Assembly (NCBI RefSeq): GCF_004522175.1
Contig: NZ_SDEB01000014.1
Span: 48,650 to 112,649, forward strand
Length of the DNA stretch: 64,000 bases
DNA from: Paracoccus ravus
Lineage (GTDB): Bacteria > Pseudomonadota > Alphaproteobacteria > Rhodobacterales > Rhodobacteraceae
Direction of reading: 5' to 3'
Positions 26,753 to 34,776 of this stretch are shown in pieces. The notes under the pieces were generated by a model. The model was not told the origin of the DNA and searched no databases. It saw only the letters and a program-made list of their open reading frames with translations. How positions within the stretch are numbered: position 1 is the first letter of the stretch; each line of letters opens with the position of its first letter. The position numbers and the translations under genes are program-made.

Positions 26753-27153
26753 TGGGCGCGCCAGCAGCAACCCAGACAAGCCAGGTGGTCGGGACCGATA
26801 TCCATATCGTCATGGTCCCGACTGCGGGCGGCCCGGTCCCGACCCCGCTGCCACATCCATTCGCGGGGCAGATCCAGTCGGCCACCTGCCCGACGGTCAG
26901 GATCGGCGGCAATCCGGCGGCCACAAAGGACAGCGTCGCCGTGAACCAGCCGCCGCATATCCCGACCCCTCCCGGCACGGCATTCCAGAAACCTCCCGCC
27001 AATCAGGGCACGGTCCTCGTGGCCAGCATGACGGTCAAGGCGGGGGGCCGCGGGATCGCGCGCCTCGGCGATGCGGTCAAGACCTGCAACGATCCGGCCG
27101 ACAGCCCCATGGGCAGCATCGTCTCGGGCGTGCCCGGCGTGGGGATCGGATGA
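26752..27153 (+). CDS. PAAR-domain spike tip protein
   Basis: This 133-residue PAAR protein forms the sharp tip of the spike. The repeated beta hairpins VRIGGNPAATKDSVAVNQPP and ARLGDAVKTCNDPADSPMGS, with conserved prolines, cysteines and histidines (HPFAGQI, PPHIPTPPG), fit the zinc-binding PAAR cone. It starts within the spike stop codon (TGATG). There is no C-terminal toxin extension, so any effector would have to be loaded in the tube or attached elsewhere. Confidence 0.85.
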   Translation: MGAPAATQTSQVVGTDIHIVMVPTAGGPVPTPLPHPFAGQIQSATCPTVRIGGNPAATKDSVAVNQPPHIPTPPGTAFQKPPANQGTVLVASMTVKAGGRGIARLGDAVKTCNDPADSPMGSIVSGVPGVGIG

Positions 27154-27608
27154 TGGCGGATCTGGGGACCGACCTCAAGGTGATCGTCGGGCCCCCCGGT
27201 CTTGCCGCGCGGGACGGCTCCGGGCTTGATCTTCTCAGCATCAATGGGCTGCCGCTTGGCGCGCGCCATGCCTTCGATCTGGCGCGGATCGATGGCCGCG
27301 AGAACCTGGCCCAAGCCCTGATCCTGCGGCTGCTGACCCCGGTAGGCGCGCTTGGCCCCTTGGGCCATGCCGCCTATGGCTGCCGCCTGACCGAGTTGAT
27401 CGGCGGGGCAAAGACCGCTGGCAGCCGGGCGCTCTGCAAGGCCCATGTCCTGGCCGCCGTCGCCCAGGAGCCACGAGTCGAGGACAAGGCCGTCGAGTTC
27501 GCCTTTGATCCGGCCTCGGAAGGGCCCTCGGAGTTCCGCTTTACGCTGACGGTCAGACCTCGGACCGGCGCGCCGGACGTGACCCTTGATCTGGCGGTGA
27601 CGCTATGA
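27150..27608 (+). CDS. Baseplate wedge protein, gpW/gp25 family
   Basis: This 152-residue protein initiates sheath assembly on the baseplate. The conserved stretches LAQALILRLLTPVGAL and HAAYGCRLTELIGG followed by AAVAQEPRVED correspond to the gp25 core, which usually reads LLTPpGe, yGs and EPRI. It overlaps the PAAR and gpJ genes by four bases each. Confidence 0.85.
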   Translation: MMADLGTDLKVIVGPPGLAARDGSGLDLLSINGLPLGARHAFDLARIDGRENLAQALILRLLTPVGALGPLGHAAYGCRLTELIGGAKTAGSRALCKAHVLAAVAQEPRVEDKAVEFAFDPASEGPSEFRFTLTVRPRTGAPDVTLDLAVTL

Positions 27609-29344
27609 ATTTCGAGCCGCGCCCCTATGCCGATATCGTCCGCGACCTTCTGGTCACGCTGACCGGAGGCACGGTGCGCGAACAGGTCGCGGTGCCGGTC
27701 CCGGTCGCGGGCGCGATCGTTCTGGACCGGCTGGCCGACCGCCCCTTGCGGCGGATCAGCAGCATCGAGGGTCAGGTGGCACGCGGCGGCCCCGAGGGCG
27801 GCCTGGCGCCGTTCCGCTTCACCAGCGCCGATTTCGAACTGATCGCGAGCGATGGCGGCACCATCTTTGACGCCGTGCGTTTCCGGCCCGAGGGGCGGCA
27901 ACCCGCACCCGGCACGGTCCTGACGGTCAGCTATTACCCGATCGACATTCCCGCGCCTCCGCTGACGGATCTGAACATTGGCTCGGTCGTGCGCACGCTG
28001 ATGGAATCGGTGGGCGTCGAACTGGCGCTGCAAGAGCAATTGCTCGATCAGGTCTATCGGTCGGCCTTTCTCGACACGGCCGAGGGCGGATCACTCGACA
28101 AGGTCGTGGCCCTGGTCGGCGTCACCCGCCTGCCGGGCGGTGTGCCTACGGTCAGCCTGCGATTCACCCGGGCAGCCGGCGCAACCGGGCAGATCACCAT
28201 CCCGGTCGGGACCGTCGTGACCGACGAGTCGCTGGCGCTGCGCTATGCGACGCTCGCGCCCCTGACGCTGGAACCCGGCGAGGCCGAACGGCGTGTGCTG
28301 GCCGCCAGCACCAATGGCGAGCCCCCTGCGCCCGCGACGTCGTTGACCCGACCCGAGGTGCTGATCGCGGGGATCGGCGCGGTGACGAACCCCACTGCCG
28401 CGAGCCCCGCCGCCGCCCCCGAGACCGACGAGGCGCTGCGCAGGCGGGCGCGCAAGGCCCTGCTGGTCGCGGCGACGGGGACGCTTGCGGCGCTGGAATA
28501 CGGCCTGCGCAGCATCGAGGGGGTCAAGGACGTCACCGTGACGGAATTCCCCAATGGCGTCGCGGGCGAGGTGCGGGTCGATGTGGTCTATGCCAATCCC
28601 GGCGATGCCGCGATCGAGGCGCTGGTGGCAAGTCGCATCCGCGCCTTGCGCCCGGCGGGAATTCGCGTCGATTTCGGCGCGGCCGAGGCTGTCCGGCTCA
28701 GCGTGAACGTCACCTTGACGCTCGAGCAGGCGATCCTGCCGGAAAGCGATTTCGAGGCGATGAAGAAGGCCGTCGAGGATCGCCTTGCCGCGCTGATCGA
28801 CGCGGTGCCGCCGGGTGGCACGATCCGGCGCGGGCCTCTGATCGCCGCAGTGCTTCAGGACCCTAGGCTGGTCGAGGCCGAGGTGATGCTGACGCCCGAG
28901 GGCGGCACCGCCGCGGAAAGCTACCAACTGCCCGACGGCAAGGCGCTCGATCTGATCCGGCCATTCGGCTTTGCTCCGCCGGTGATCCTGGGCGGTGTCC
29001 CTGCGGGAGCAGGTGCGGCGCTGGAAGTGGACCTCTATCTGCCAGTCGAATTGCAGGCCGGCGAAACCGTCGCAAGCGCCGAGGCGGCGATCCGTCTCGC
29101 GGCCGAGACCTATCTGTCGCGCGCCACGCGCGACGGCACGCCAATCAGCTTCGACGGTCTGGCTGCGGCGATCCGCGATGACAGCCGCTATGTGCTCGAC
29201 CGCGCCGCGGGCTCGATGACACTCGAGTCGCTCGACCGCTTCACCCAGCTGGCCGACGGTCTGGGACAATATGGCGAGACCTTGGGCAAGGCGGCGCGCA
29301 TCCGCAGCCTCTCGATGCCGATCACCAATGGCGGGGGCGGCTGA
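27605..29344 (+). CDS. Baseplate wedge protein, gpJ family
   Basis: This 579-residue wedge protein corresponds to P2 gpJ / T4 gp6. Segments such as YRSAFLDTAEGGSLDKVVAL, TRLPGGVPTVSLRFTRAAGA, ETDEALRRRARKALLVAATG and the VKDVTVTEFPNGVAGEVRVD block belong to the baseplate J core. It is longer than the P2 protein (about 300) and similar to the larger gpJ-like wedge proteins of eCIS. It overlaps the gp25 gene and ends one base into the gpI gene. Confidence 0.88.
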   Translation: MNFEPRPYADIVRDLLVTLTGGTVREQVAVPVPVAGAIVLDRLADRPLRRISSIEGQVARGGPEGGLAPFRFTSADFELIASDGGTIFDAVRFRPEGRQPAPGTVLTVSYYPIDIPAPPLTDLNIGSVVRTLMESVGVELALQEQLLDQVYRSAFLDTAEGGSLDKVVALVGVTRLPGGVPTVSLRFTRAAGATGQITIPVGTVVTDESLALRYATLAPLTLEPGEAERRVLAASTNGEPPAPATSLTRPEVLIAGIGAVTNPTAASPAAAPETDEALRRRARKALLVAATGTLAALEYGLRSIEGVKDVTVTEFPNGVAGEVRVDVVYANPGDAAIEALVASRIRALRPAGIRVDFGAAEAVRLSVNVTLTLEQAILPESDFEAMKKAVEDRLAALIDAVPPGGTIRRGPLIAAVLQDPRLVEAEVMLTPEGGTAAESYQLPDGKALDLIRPFGFAPPVILGGVPAGAGAALEVDLYLPVELQAGETVASAEAAIRLAAETYLSRATRDGTPISFDGLAAAIRDDSRYVLDRAAGSMTLESLDRFTQLADGLGQYGETLGKAARIRSLSMPITNGGGG

Positions 29345-30630
29345 TGGGACGCGCCGCGGATCTTCTGTCCCGCCTGCCCGATCTCTACCGCGAGGGCGAG
29401 ACGCTGGGCCGGATTGGCGCGGTATTCGGAAACCAGTTCGAGATGCTGGACGAGACCGCCCGGGACGTGCGCCGATCACATTTCTTTGCGCAATGTCTGG
29501 ATCTCGAGGATGCGGCGAAGCTGGGCGCGCTTCTCGATATCGCGCCAGAGCCATTCCAGGGGCTGACGGAATATCGCGCCTGGGTGGCGGGGCTGCGGGC
29601 GGCGCGGTTGCAGGCGGGCTCGGTGACGCGCGAGGGGATCCGGCTTTTCACGCAGCTATACCTTGATGGTTTCGAGGCGGGGAACCGGCTGCAGGTGACG
29701 CCCGTGACCGGGCAATTGGGCGATGCGGCCAGCGATGCCGCGCCCGCACTGATCGAGAACCCGCCTGTCGCACGTCATATCCGCGGGCCCGGACTGGATG
29801 GGATCACGCCGCTTGACCAGTTCACGCTTGAAAATGGCGGGCTCGATGCGGTGCCGGCCGGGATGGTGATCACCGCCCGGGGCGACCAGGGCGGCGAGTT
29901 CGCGCCCATGATCGCCAATCTGACCACCGGCGAGGCGCTGGTCTATCTCGACCGCCTGCCCGCCGGCCAGCGGCTTTTCCTGTTGCCGGTCCGGACCGCC
30001 GAGGGGATCGGGCTGCGGGCCCTGCGCGAGGCCGAGGATGTCAGCGCCAGAATACGCTATATCCATCCGATCCGCCCCGGCGATGCGTCGAGCGCCGTCG
30101 CTGCACCCGGTCCGCTGCGGCCGCTGACGCTGAACCGCGGAGCGAATCTCATGTGGTTCCTGCCGCTCGCGCATTTCGACGTGCCGGGGCTTGACCGCGC
30201 GCTATTGGCGCTTGCGGACGAGAACCTGGGACAGGGACGCTGGGACCGAACGCGTTTCGACCACGCTGTCTTTGCGCAAGAGGCTTGGGCCTCTTTGCAG
30301 GTCGCCTGGGCCGAAAGCGCCCCTGCGGCGATGGAACTGCGCATCCCCACGGGCATGATGCGCAGCGAGGCGGGCCGGATCGACGCGGCATTGCTGGCGC
30401 TCGACAATCTGGCCACGGCGCTGGGGATTGCGCTGCGGCGGCTGTCGGCGGCGGGGGTCAGCGCTAAAGCCAATCTTGCGCCGCGCCGCGAATACCAGCC
30501 GATGCAGGACAATCTGGCGCTGGTGCTGCCGATCTCGTTCCGCGAGGGCGGCAGCACCGGGGCCGACCGGATGCCGGATGCCGATGCGCGTTTCGGCGTG
30601 ACGAAACTGGATGATGCAACCTTGGGCTAG
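29344..30630 (+). CDS. Baseplate wedge / tail protein I family
   Basis: This 428-residue protein has an N-terminal part of about 120 residues (ADLLSRLPDLYREGETLGRI, FQGLTEYRAWVAGLRAARLQ, REGIRLFTQLYLDG) that fits tail protein I / T4 gp7-like wedge partners of gpJ. Residues 120-428 form an added domain not seen in phage P2 gpI (about 180 residues). It overlaps gpJ by one base (ATG within TGATG). Confidence 0.72.
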   Translation: MGRAADLLSRLPDLYREGETLGRIGAVFGNQFEMLDETARDVRRSHFFAQCLDLEDAAKLGALLDIAPEPFQGLTEYRAWVAGLRAARLQAGSVTREGIRLFTQLYLDGFEAGNRLQVTPVTGQLGDAASDAAPALIENPPVARHIRGPGLDGITPLDQFTLENGGLDAVPAGMVITARGDQGGEFAPMIANLTTGEALVYLDRLPAGQRLFLLPVRTAEGIGLRALREAEDVSARIRYIHPIRPGDASSAVAAPGPLRPLTLNRGANLMWFLPLAHFDVPGLDRALLALADENLGQGRWDRTRFDHAVFAQEAWASLQVAWAESAPAAMELRIPTGMMRSEAGRIDAALLALDNLATALGIALRRLSAAGVSAKANLAPRREYQPMQDNLALVLPISFREGGSTGADRMPDADARFGVTKLDDATLG

Positions 30631-30641
30631 AGGGTCGAACC

Positions 30642-31148
30642 ATGCGGGGCCATCTGCAGCTTGAACTGCGCGACGAGAGCGGCGGCGTGATCGCCCGACG
30701 CGCTGTCTGGAACACGGTGATGCAATCGGGCGCCTCGATCGTGGCCGAGCTTTTCGCCGGGCAGGGCGCGCCGATCAGCCATATGGGCGTCGGCACCTCG
30801 GATCTTGCCCCCGACGATACCGCCGTCACCACCCTTGCCAATGAGCCGGTCGGCGAAAGCCCCGCCCTTGTGGGCGAGACACTGACGCCGATCGTCCCCG
30901 CCTCGGTCACCTTCGAGACCGACAGCGTCAAGCGCCATATCCGCGTGCGTCTGCGCGCGACCCTTCCCGCCGAGGCCGCCGTGGGTCGCATCCGCGAGGC
31001 CGGGCTGATCAGCCTTGCCCCGGATGGCGTGACCGCCCGGCTCTATAACCGCGTCACCTTTGCCCCGATCGACAAGGGGGACGACCATGAATTGTCGCTG
31101 TTCTGGGAAGTCGCCTTTCCCTTCGGCGATCTCTCGTTCAGCTTTTAG
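30642..31148 (+). CDS. Small tail-associated protein of unknown function
   Basis: This 168-residue, mainly beta protein contains AVWNTVMQSGASIVAELFAG, HMGVGTSDLAPDDTAVTTLA and a C-terminal KGDDHELSLFWEVAFPFG. Proteins of this general pattern lie downstream of gpI in several phage tail modules and are thought to attach fibres. I cannot name a family with certainty. It is 11 bases after the gpI-like gene. Confidence 0.7.
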   Translation: MRGHLQLELRDESGGVIARRAVWNTVMQSGASIVAELFAGQGAPISHMGVGTSDLAPDDTAVTTLANEPVGESPALVGETLTPIVPASVTFETDSVKRHIRVRLRATLPAEAAVGRIREAGLISLAPDGVTARLYNRVTFAPIDKGDDHELSLFWEVAFPFGDLSFSF

Positions 31149-31162
31149 GAAAGGAAACCGCC

Positions 31163-32122
31163 ATGGCGATCCAGAAAGCGGCCTTTGACATCCGATTGCA
31201 GGGGTTTCCGGCCGCGAACCGGGACGCCACGATCAAGCTGACCAATCAGGTCACCGGCGCCGTCATCGAGCGCAAGCCGTTTCTCGATGGCCAGCTGCTG
31301 CTGCGCGACCTCGACCCCGGCCCCTATCAGCTCAGCGTGACCCATCCCAATCTCATTTCGCCGATCGAACAGCGCATCATCCGGCTCATCCCGCAGCCGT
31401 TTCCGACGCGGGTGCCGGTTCCGGTGCCGCCCGATCTGTTCCGCGACACGCCGATTCAGGATATTCCCGATGCCGATCTGGCCCCGGTGCAGCAGACCGC
31501 GGCCACCGTGGCCGCGGCGATGGGGCCGATCAGCGGCAAGGCCGCGGGCGAGGTGATCCGGGCAGATGACTGGAATACGCTGGTCTCGGCGGTCTCGGAT
31601 CTGGCGCGGGCGGTGGGTGAACTGACGCGACTGGTTGCGCCGATCGGGCATAACCACCCCGAGATCGAGACCAAGATCGGCGAGGTGCAAGGCAATATCC
31701 GCCGCTTTGCCGACAGTTTCGGCCGCTCGCTGGTGGCGCTGCGCCGCGACCTCGAAAACCAGAATCTGCGCCAGAACATCCGCGACGTGCTGACCGTGGC
31801 CGGGCAGGATCCCGACGATCTGACCAACCCGCTCAACATCCGGATCCGCGAACTCGAAGAGGCCGTGGTGCAGCCCACGCCGAACTTTACCAGCAAGCTT
31901 GCGGCAACAGGATCGCTGATCCTGAAACGCGTCAACGAGATCGCGCTTGAGCGCGACGACCCGGACACGTTCCTCGCCACGCCGCAGGTGAGCCAGCTGC
32001 TGGGGATCGCCACGCAATATTCCAATGCCGGACCCCAGATCACCGCCGAGGAAGAGTTGAACACCTATCAGCGCACGACGGCGGTGGGCGGTCCCACGAA
32101 ATTCGGGTTCGCCCGGTCCTAG
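31163..32122 (+). CDS. Fibre-like coiled-coil protein with Ig-like N-terminus and HxH motif
   Basis: This 319-residue protein starts with a beta-sandwich-like domain (about 1-85) resembling carboxypeptidase-regulatory or surface Ig folds (LLLRDLDPGPYQLSV). It continues with a Pro-rich linker and a helical region. Residues 129-167 form a module GEVIRADDWNTLVSAVSDLA, then HNHPE with H163/H165, that is shared with the next protein. A polar, heptad-like helix follows (170-215). HxH in trimeric phage fibres binds a metal on the axis. It is probably a fibre or baseplate-peripheral protein. Confidence 0.7.
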   Translation: MAIQKAAFDIRLQGFPAANRDATIKLTNQVTGAVIERKPFLDGQLLLRDLDPGPYQLSVTHPNLISPIEQRIIRLIPQPFPTRVPVPVPPDLFRDTPIQDIPDADLAPVQQTAATVAAAMGPISGKAAGEVIRADDWNTLVSAVSDLARAVGELTRLVAPIGHNHPEIETKIGEVQGNIRRFADSFGRSLVALRRDLENQNLRQNIRDVLTVAGQDPDDLTNPLNIRIRELEEAVVQPTPNFTSKLAATGSLILKRVNEIALERDDPDTFLATPQVSQLLGIATQYSNAGPQITAEEELNTYQRTTAVGGPTKFGFARS

Positions 32123-32136
32123 AAAGGAGAAGGATC

Positions 32137-33834
32137 ATGGCGACGATTGCCGAACTGGAGCGCCTCGAGGCGCTGGTCGCCAATCTCAAGGGTTTGGCAG
32201 GCAAGCAGCGCGGCGAATTGATCGAGGCCGAGACATGGAACCGGCTGGTTTCGGCGGTGATCGATATCGGCCGGGCCACCATCGAGGACCGCTCGGACGA
32301 AGTGCCCCGCCACAGCCATAGCGATCAGGTCGCGCTGGACTGGCTCGACCCCAAGCTCAAGGCTTTGGTGCTGGAGGGGGGCCTGGGCAACCCGGCCAGC
32401 GCCGCGCAGTTCGACAGGCTGGATCGGCAATTCGAGAAGCTCGGTCGCAGCCTGCAGGATCTCGAGGACCGGCTGGGTCGTCTTCAGGCGGATCTGTCGA
32501 GCGTCGCGACGCGGGATGTCGAGCGCGAGGCCTCGGTCGGGACGGCGCTTCGCAAACTGGATGGGGTCTTTGACGCGCGCGAGGATGTGGCCGGGTTGCG
32601 AGGATCGCTGCGCCTGCTCGAAGGTCAGGTGCGAACGGCGGCGGAGCTCTCCGAAAGGCTGCGCGACGATACGGGGAACGATCTCGACTTCAATGCGCTC
32701 GCCCGCCGGATCACGACGCTCGAAGCCCTCGGCGAGCGCCTGAAGCTGCCCGATGGCAATGATTTCGGCGGTGACGCCTATGCCCGTGATCTGGGTCAGT
32801 TGCGGGCCGAGCTAGTCACCGAGGCAGAATTACGCGAAGCGTTGGAGGGCATCCGGAACAATTTTTCCGCCGATCTGCGCAGCGATGTTCTGGAGGCGGC
32901 CCGCGCCGCCGCGCTCGAGGCCAATGCAGGCGCGATCGAGGGATTGGGTCGGGATCTGCGCGCCGAGCAGCAGGCCCGCATCCGCAGCCTCGAAGAGACG
33001 CTCGACACGCGGATCGGGGCCGCGACCGGCGATCTGCGCGAGAGCATTCTCGCCGATGCGCGCGGTGAACAGACGGGCTTGCTTGATCGCCGGCTGGAAA
33101 ACTTCTCCGCCGACCGCGACCGCGAGATGGACCGCCGCTTCGGGTCCTTTGCGCAGGAACTGGATGGCCGATTTGCCGGGCAGGCCCAGCGGCTGCAAGA
33201 GGATGTGACGGCGCTGGTCCGGGCCGATCTGGGGACAGCGCTCGACGATTTTTCCGGACGGATCGGGGGCATCGAGACCAGCACGACCGGGTTGGAGGCG
33301 AAGCTTTCCGAGGTGAGTCAGGCGCTGAGCGGCGCGGCCGCCCGGATCGAGGCGGTCAATCGCGATCTGCTGGCGGCCGACAGCCGCATCGCGGCGCAAT
33401 TGAGCGACCGGATCGGCAGGATCGAGGTCTCGCTTGATGAAAAGATCCGCAACGCCGCGGATGCGAGCCGCGTGGCGATGCGCGAAGAACGGGCGGCCGA
33501 ACTGGCGTTGATGCGCGACCAGTTGACCACGGATCTGACGCGCAGTCTGCGCGAGGTGGCCCGGACCGAGGTGGCCATCTCGACCACCCAGTTGCGCGGC
33601 GAGATGACCGAGATCGCCGATGCCCGGATCGCCTCGGGCATGGCCGCGATCCGGGCGCAGGTTCTTGAGACGAGCGCGGTCAGCGACGCGCGCCTGGCCG
33701 GGCTCGTGTCTGCCGAGGTGCGGCGGGCCACCGCCGATCTTGACGCGCGGATCGCCTCGGGGATCGACAGCCGGTCCGGTCTGGTGACCCGCGATGTCAC
33801 GCCGATCCTTCCCAGCCGAGGCGGCACGCGATGA
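32137..33834 (+). CDS. Long coiled-coil fibre-like protein sharing the WN-HxH module
   Basis: This 565-residue protein opens with GELIEAETWNRLVSAVIDIG and H59-S-H61, the same module as in the preceding protein at almost identical spacing. The remaining roughly 500 residues are nearly all charged alpha-helix rich in Ala, Arg, Glu and Asp (QFEKLGRSLQDLEDRLGRLQ and many similar stretches), predicted as long parallel coiled coil. It has no transmembrane segment. The SD is GAAAGGAGAAGG. A tail fibre or whisker is the best guess. A second length-determining rod cannot be excluded. Confidence 0.72.
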   Translation: MATIAELERLEALVANLKGLAGKQRGELIEAETWNRLVSAVIDIGRATIEDRSDEVPRHSHSDQVALDWLDPKLKALVLEGGLGNPASAAQFDRLDRQFEKLGRSLQDLEDRLGRLQADLSSVATRDVEREASVGTALRKLDGVFDAREDVAGLRGSLRLLEGQVRTAAELSERLRDDTGNDLDFNALARRITTLEALGERLKLPDGNDFGGDAYARDLGQLRAELVTEAELREALEGIRNNFSADLRSDVLEAARAAALEANAGAIEGLGRDLRAEQQARIRSLEETLDTRIGAATGDLRESILADARGEQTGLLDRRLENFSADRDREMDRRFGSFAQELDGRFAGQAQRLQEDVTALVRADLGTALDDFSGRIGGIETSTTGLEAKLSEVSQALSGAAARIEAVNRDLLAADSRIAAQLSDRIGRIEVSLDEKIRNAADASRVAMREERAAELALMRDQLTTDLTRSLREVARTEVAISTTQLRGEMTEIADARIASGMAAIRAQVLETSAVSDARLAGLVSAEVRRATADLDARIASGIDSRSGLVTRDVTPILPSRGGTR

Positions 33835-33870
33835 TGCCGGGTCGGGCAGGGTCATAACAGGGGGCACGCG

Positions 33871-34776
33871 ATGCTGCGTGAACTGGAAATGCGGCTGGCC
33901 ACCGTGCTCGGGGCCGATCTGCCGCCGCCCTTGGCGGGCCGGGTAACGGTGCGGCCGGACAGTGCGGCTGGCAATCAGCCCGCGGCCCAGATCGCGGTGC
34001 GCGCGGTGCGCCCGGTCACGCCCGATTTCGGAGCGGTCCGGCACGAGGTCGCGCCGGGAGATCCCGCCGCCCGGCGGATCGTGAGGCTCGAGGCGCAGAT
34101 CGACATCCGCGTGACGGCTGGCGGGGCGAATTCGCGTGTGGCGCGGATCCAGGCGCTGGACGCGCTGATCTATTTCCTCGATGCACCGGCCCTGCGCAGC
34201 GGGCGGGCGCTGCGTGATGCCGGCGATCCGGGCTTTCTGCTCGACAGCCTGATCCTTGCGGGGGCCGATGCGGAGCCCGCGCTGAGCGATCCCGTGCCCG
34301 CCGATCTGACGCTGACCGCGACGGGCTGGTTCTGGCCGGTGGGGCAGGCCGGGCAGGACGGCCCCGCCATCGCCGAGGCGCGCATCACGCAGCTTGTCTA
34401 TCCGGTCCTGTCCGATCCCGATCCCGCCCGGTTTCTGGCGGGCGCAGCCGAGGCCGATATCACCCTGCGTCTGACCGATGTCCAGGCCCTCTCGCTCAGG
34501 GCAGAGGGGCCGGGCACGCGCGACGAGACGCGGCTGGCCTTTCAGTTGCTGGCCGCGGATGGCTCGGCCGGCGCGGGCAGCCTGACCAATGGGCGTGATC
34601 TGGGCGAGGGCATCCGCTCGCGGCCGCTTGCCGATTCCACGGCGCAGATCCGCTATCGGCCGCCTGCGAATCCGGCGCGGGACCGGCTGGTCGTGCGACC
34701 GGTGCAGGAAGCGCCCGAGTTGCGGCTGGGTCCGGTCTTGGTGGAACTGACGCTGATCACGGAGGCTCCGGCATGA
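33871..34776 (+). CDS. Injection-system protein, possible tail terminator/cap
   Basis: This 301-residue protein is not firmly recognised. The first 130 residues (MLRELEMRLATVLGADLPPP, then a beta pair IVRLEAQIDIRVTAGG and RVARIQALDALIYFLDAP) resemble the alpha/beta layout of phage gpU/terminator and Afp16/Pvc16 cap proteins. The order of genes in eCIS also allows a cap here. The C-terminal half is beta-rich. It overlaps the next gene by four bases. The cap role is inference only. Confidence 0.6.
   Translation: MLRELEMRLATVLGADLPPPLAGRVTVRPDSAAGNQPAAQIAVRAVRPVTPDFGAVRHEVAPGDPAARRIVRLEAQIDIRVTAGGANSRVARIQALDALIYFLDAPALRSGRALRDAGDPGFLLDSLILAGADAEPALSDPVPADLTLTATGWFWPVGQAGQDGPAIAEARITQLVYPVLSDPDPARFLAGAAEADITLRLTDVQALSLRAEGPGTRDETRLAFQLLAADGSAGAGSLTNGRDLGEGIRSRPLADSTAQIRYRPPANPARDRLVVRPVQEAPELRLGPVLVELTLITEAPA

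Noticed and set aside
21052..34776. Interpretation as a type VI secretion system
   Set aside because: No TssB/TssC pair, TssJLM membrane complex, TssK or ClpV is present. The sheath is a single phage-type protein and hub and spike are separate gpD and gpV genes, not a VgrG fusion.
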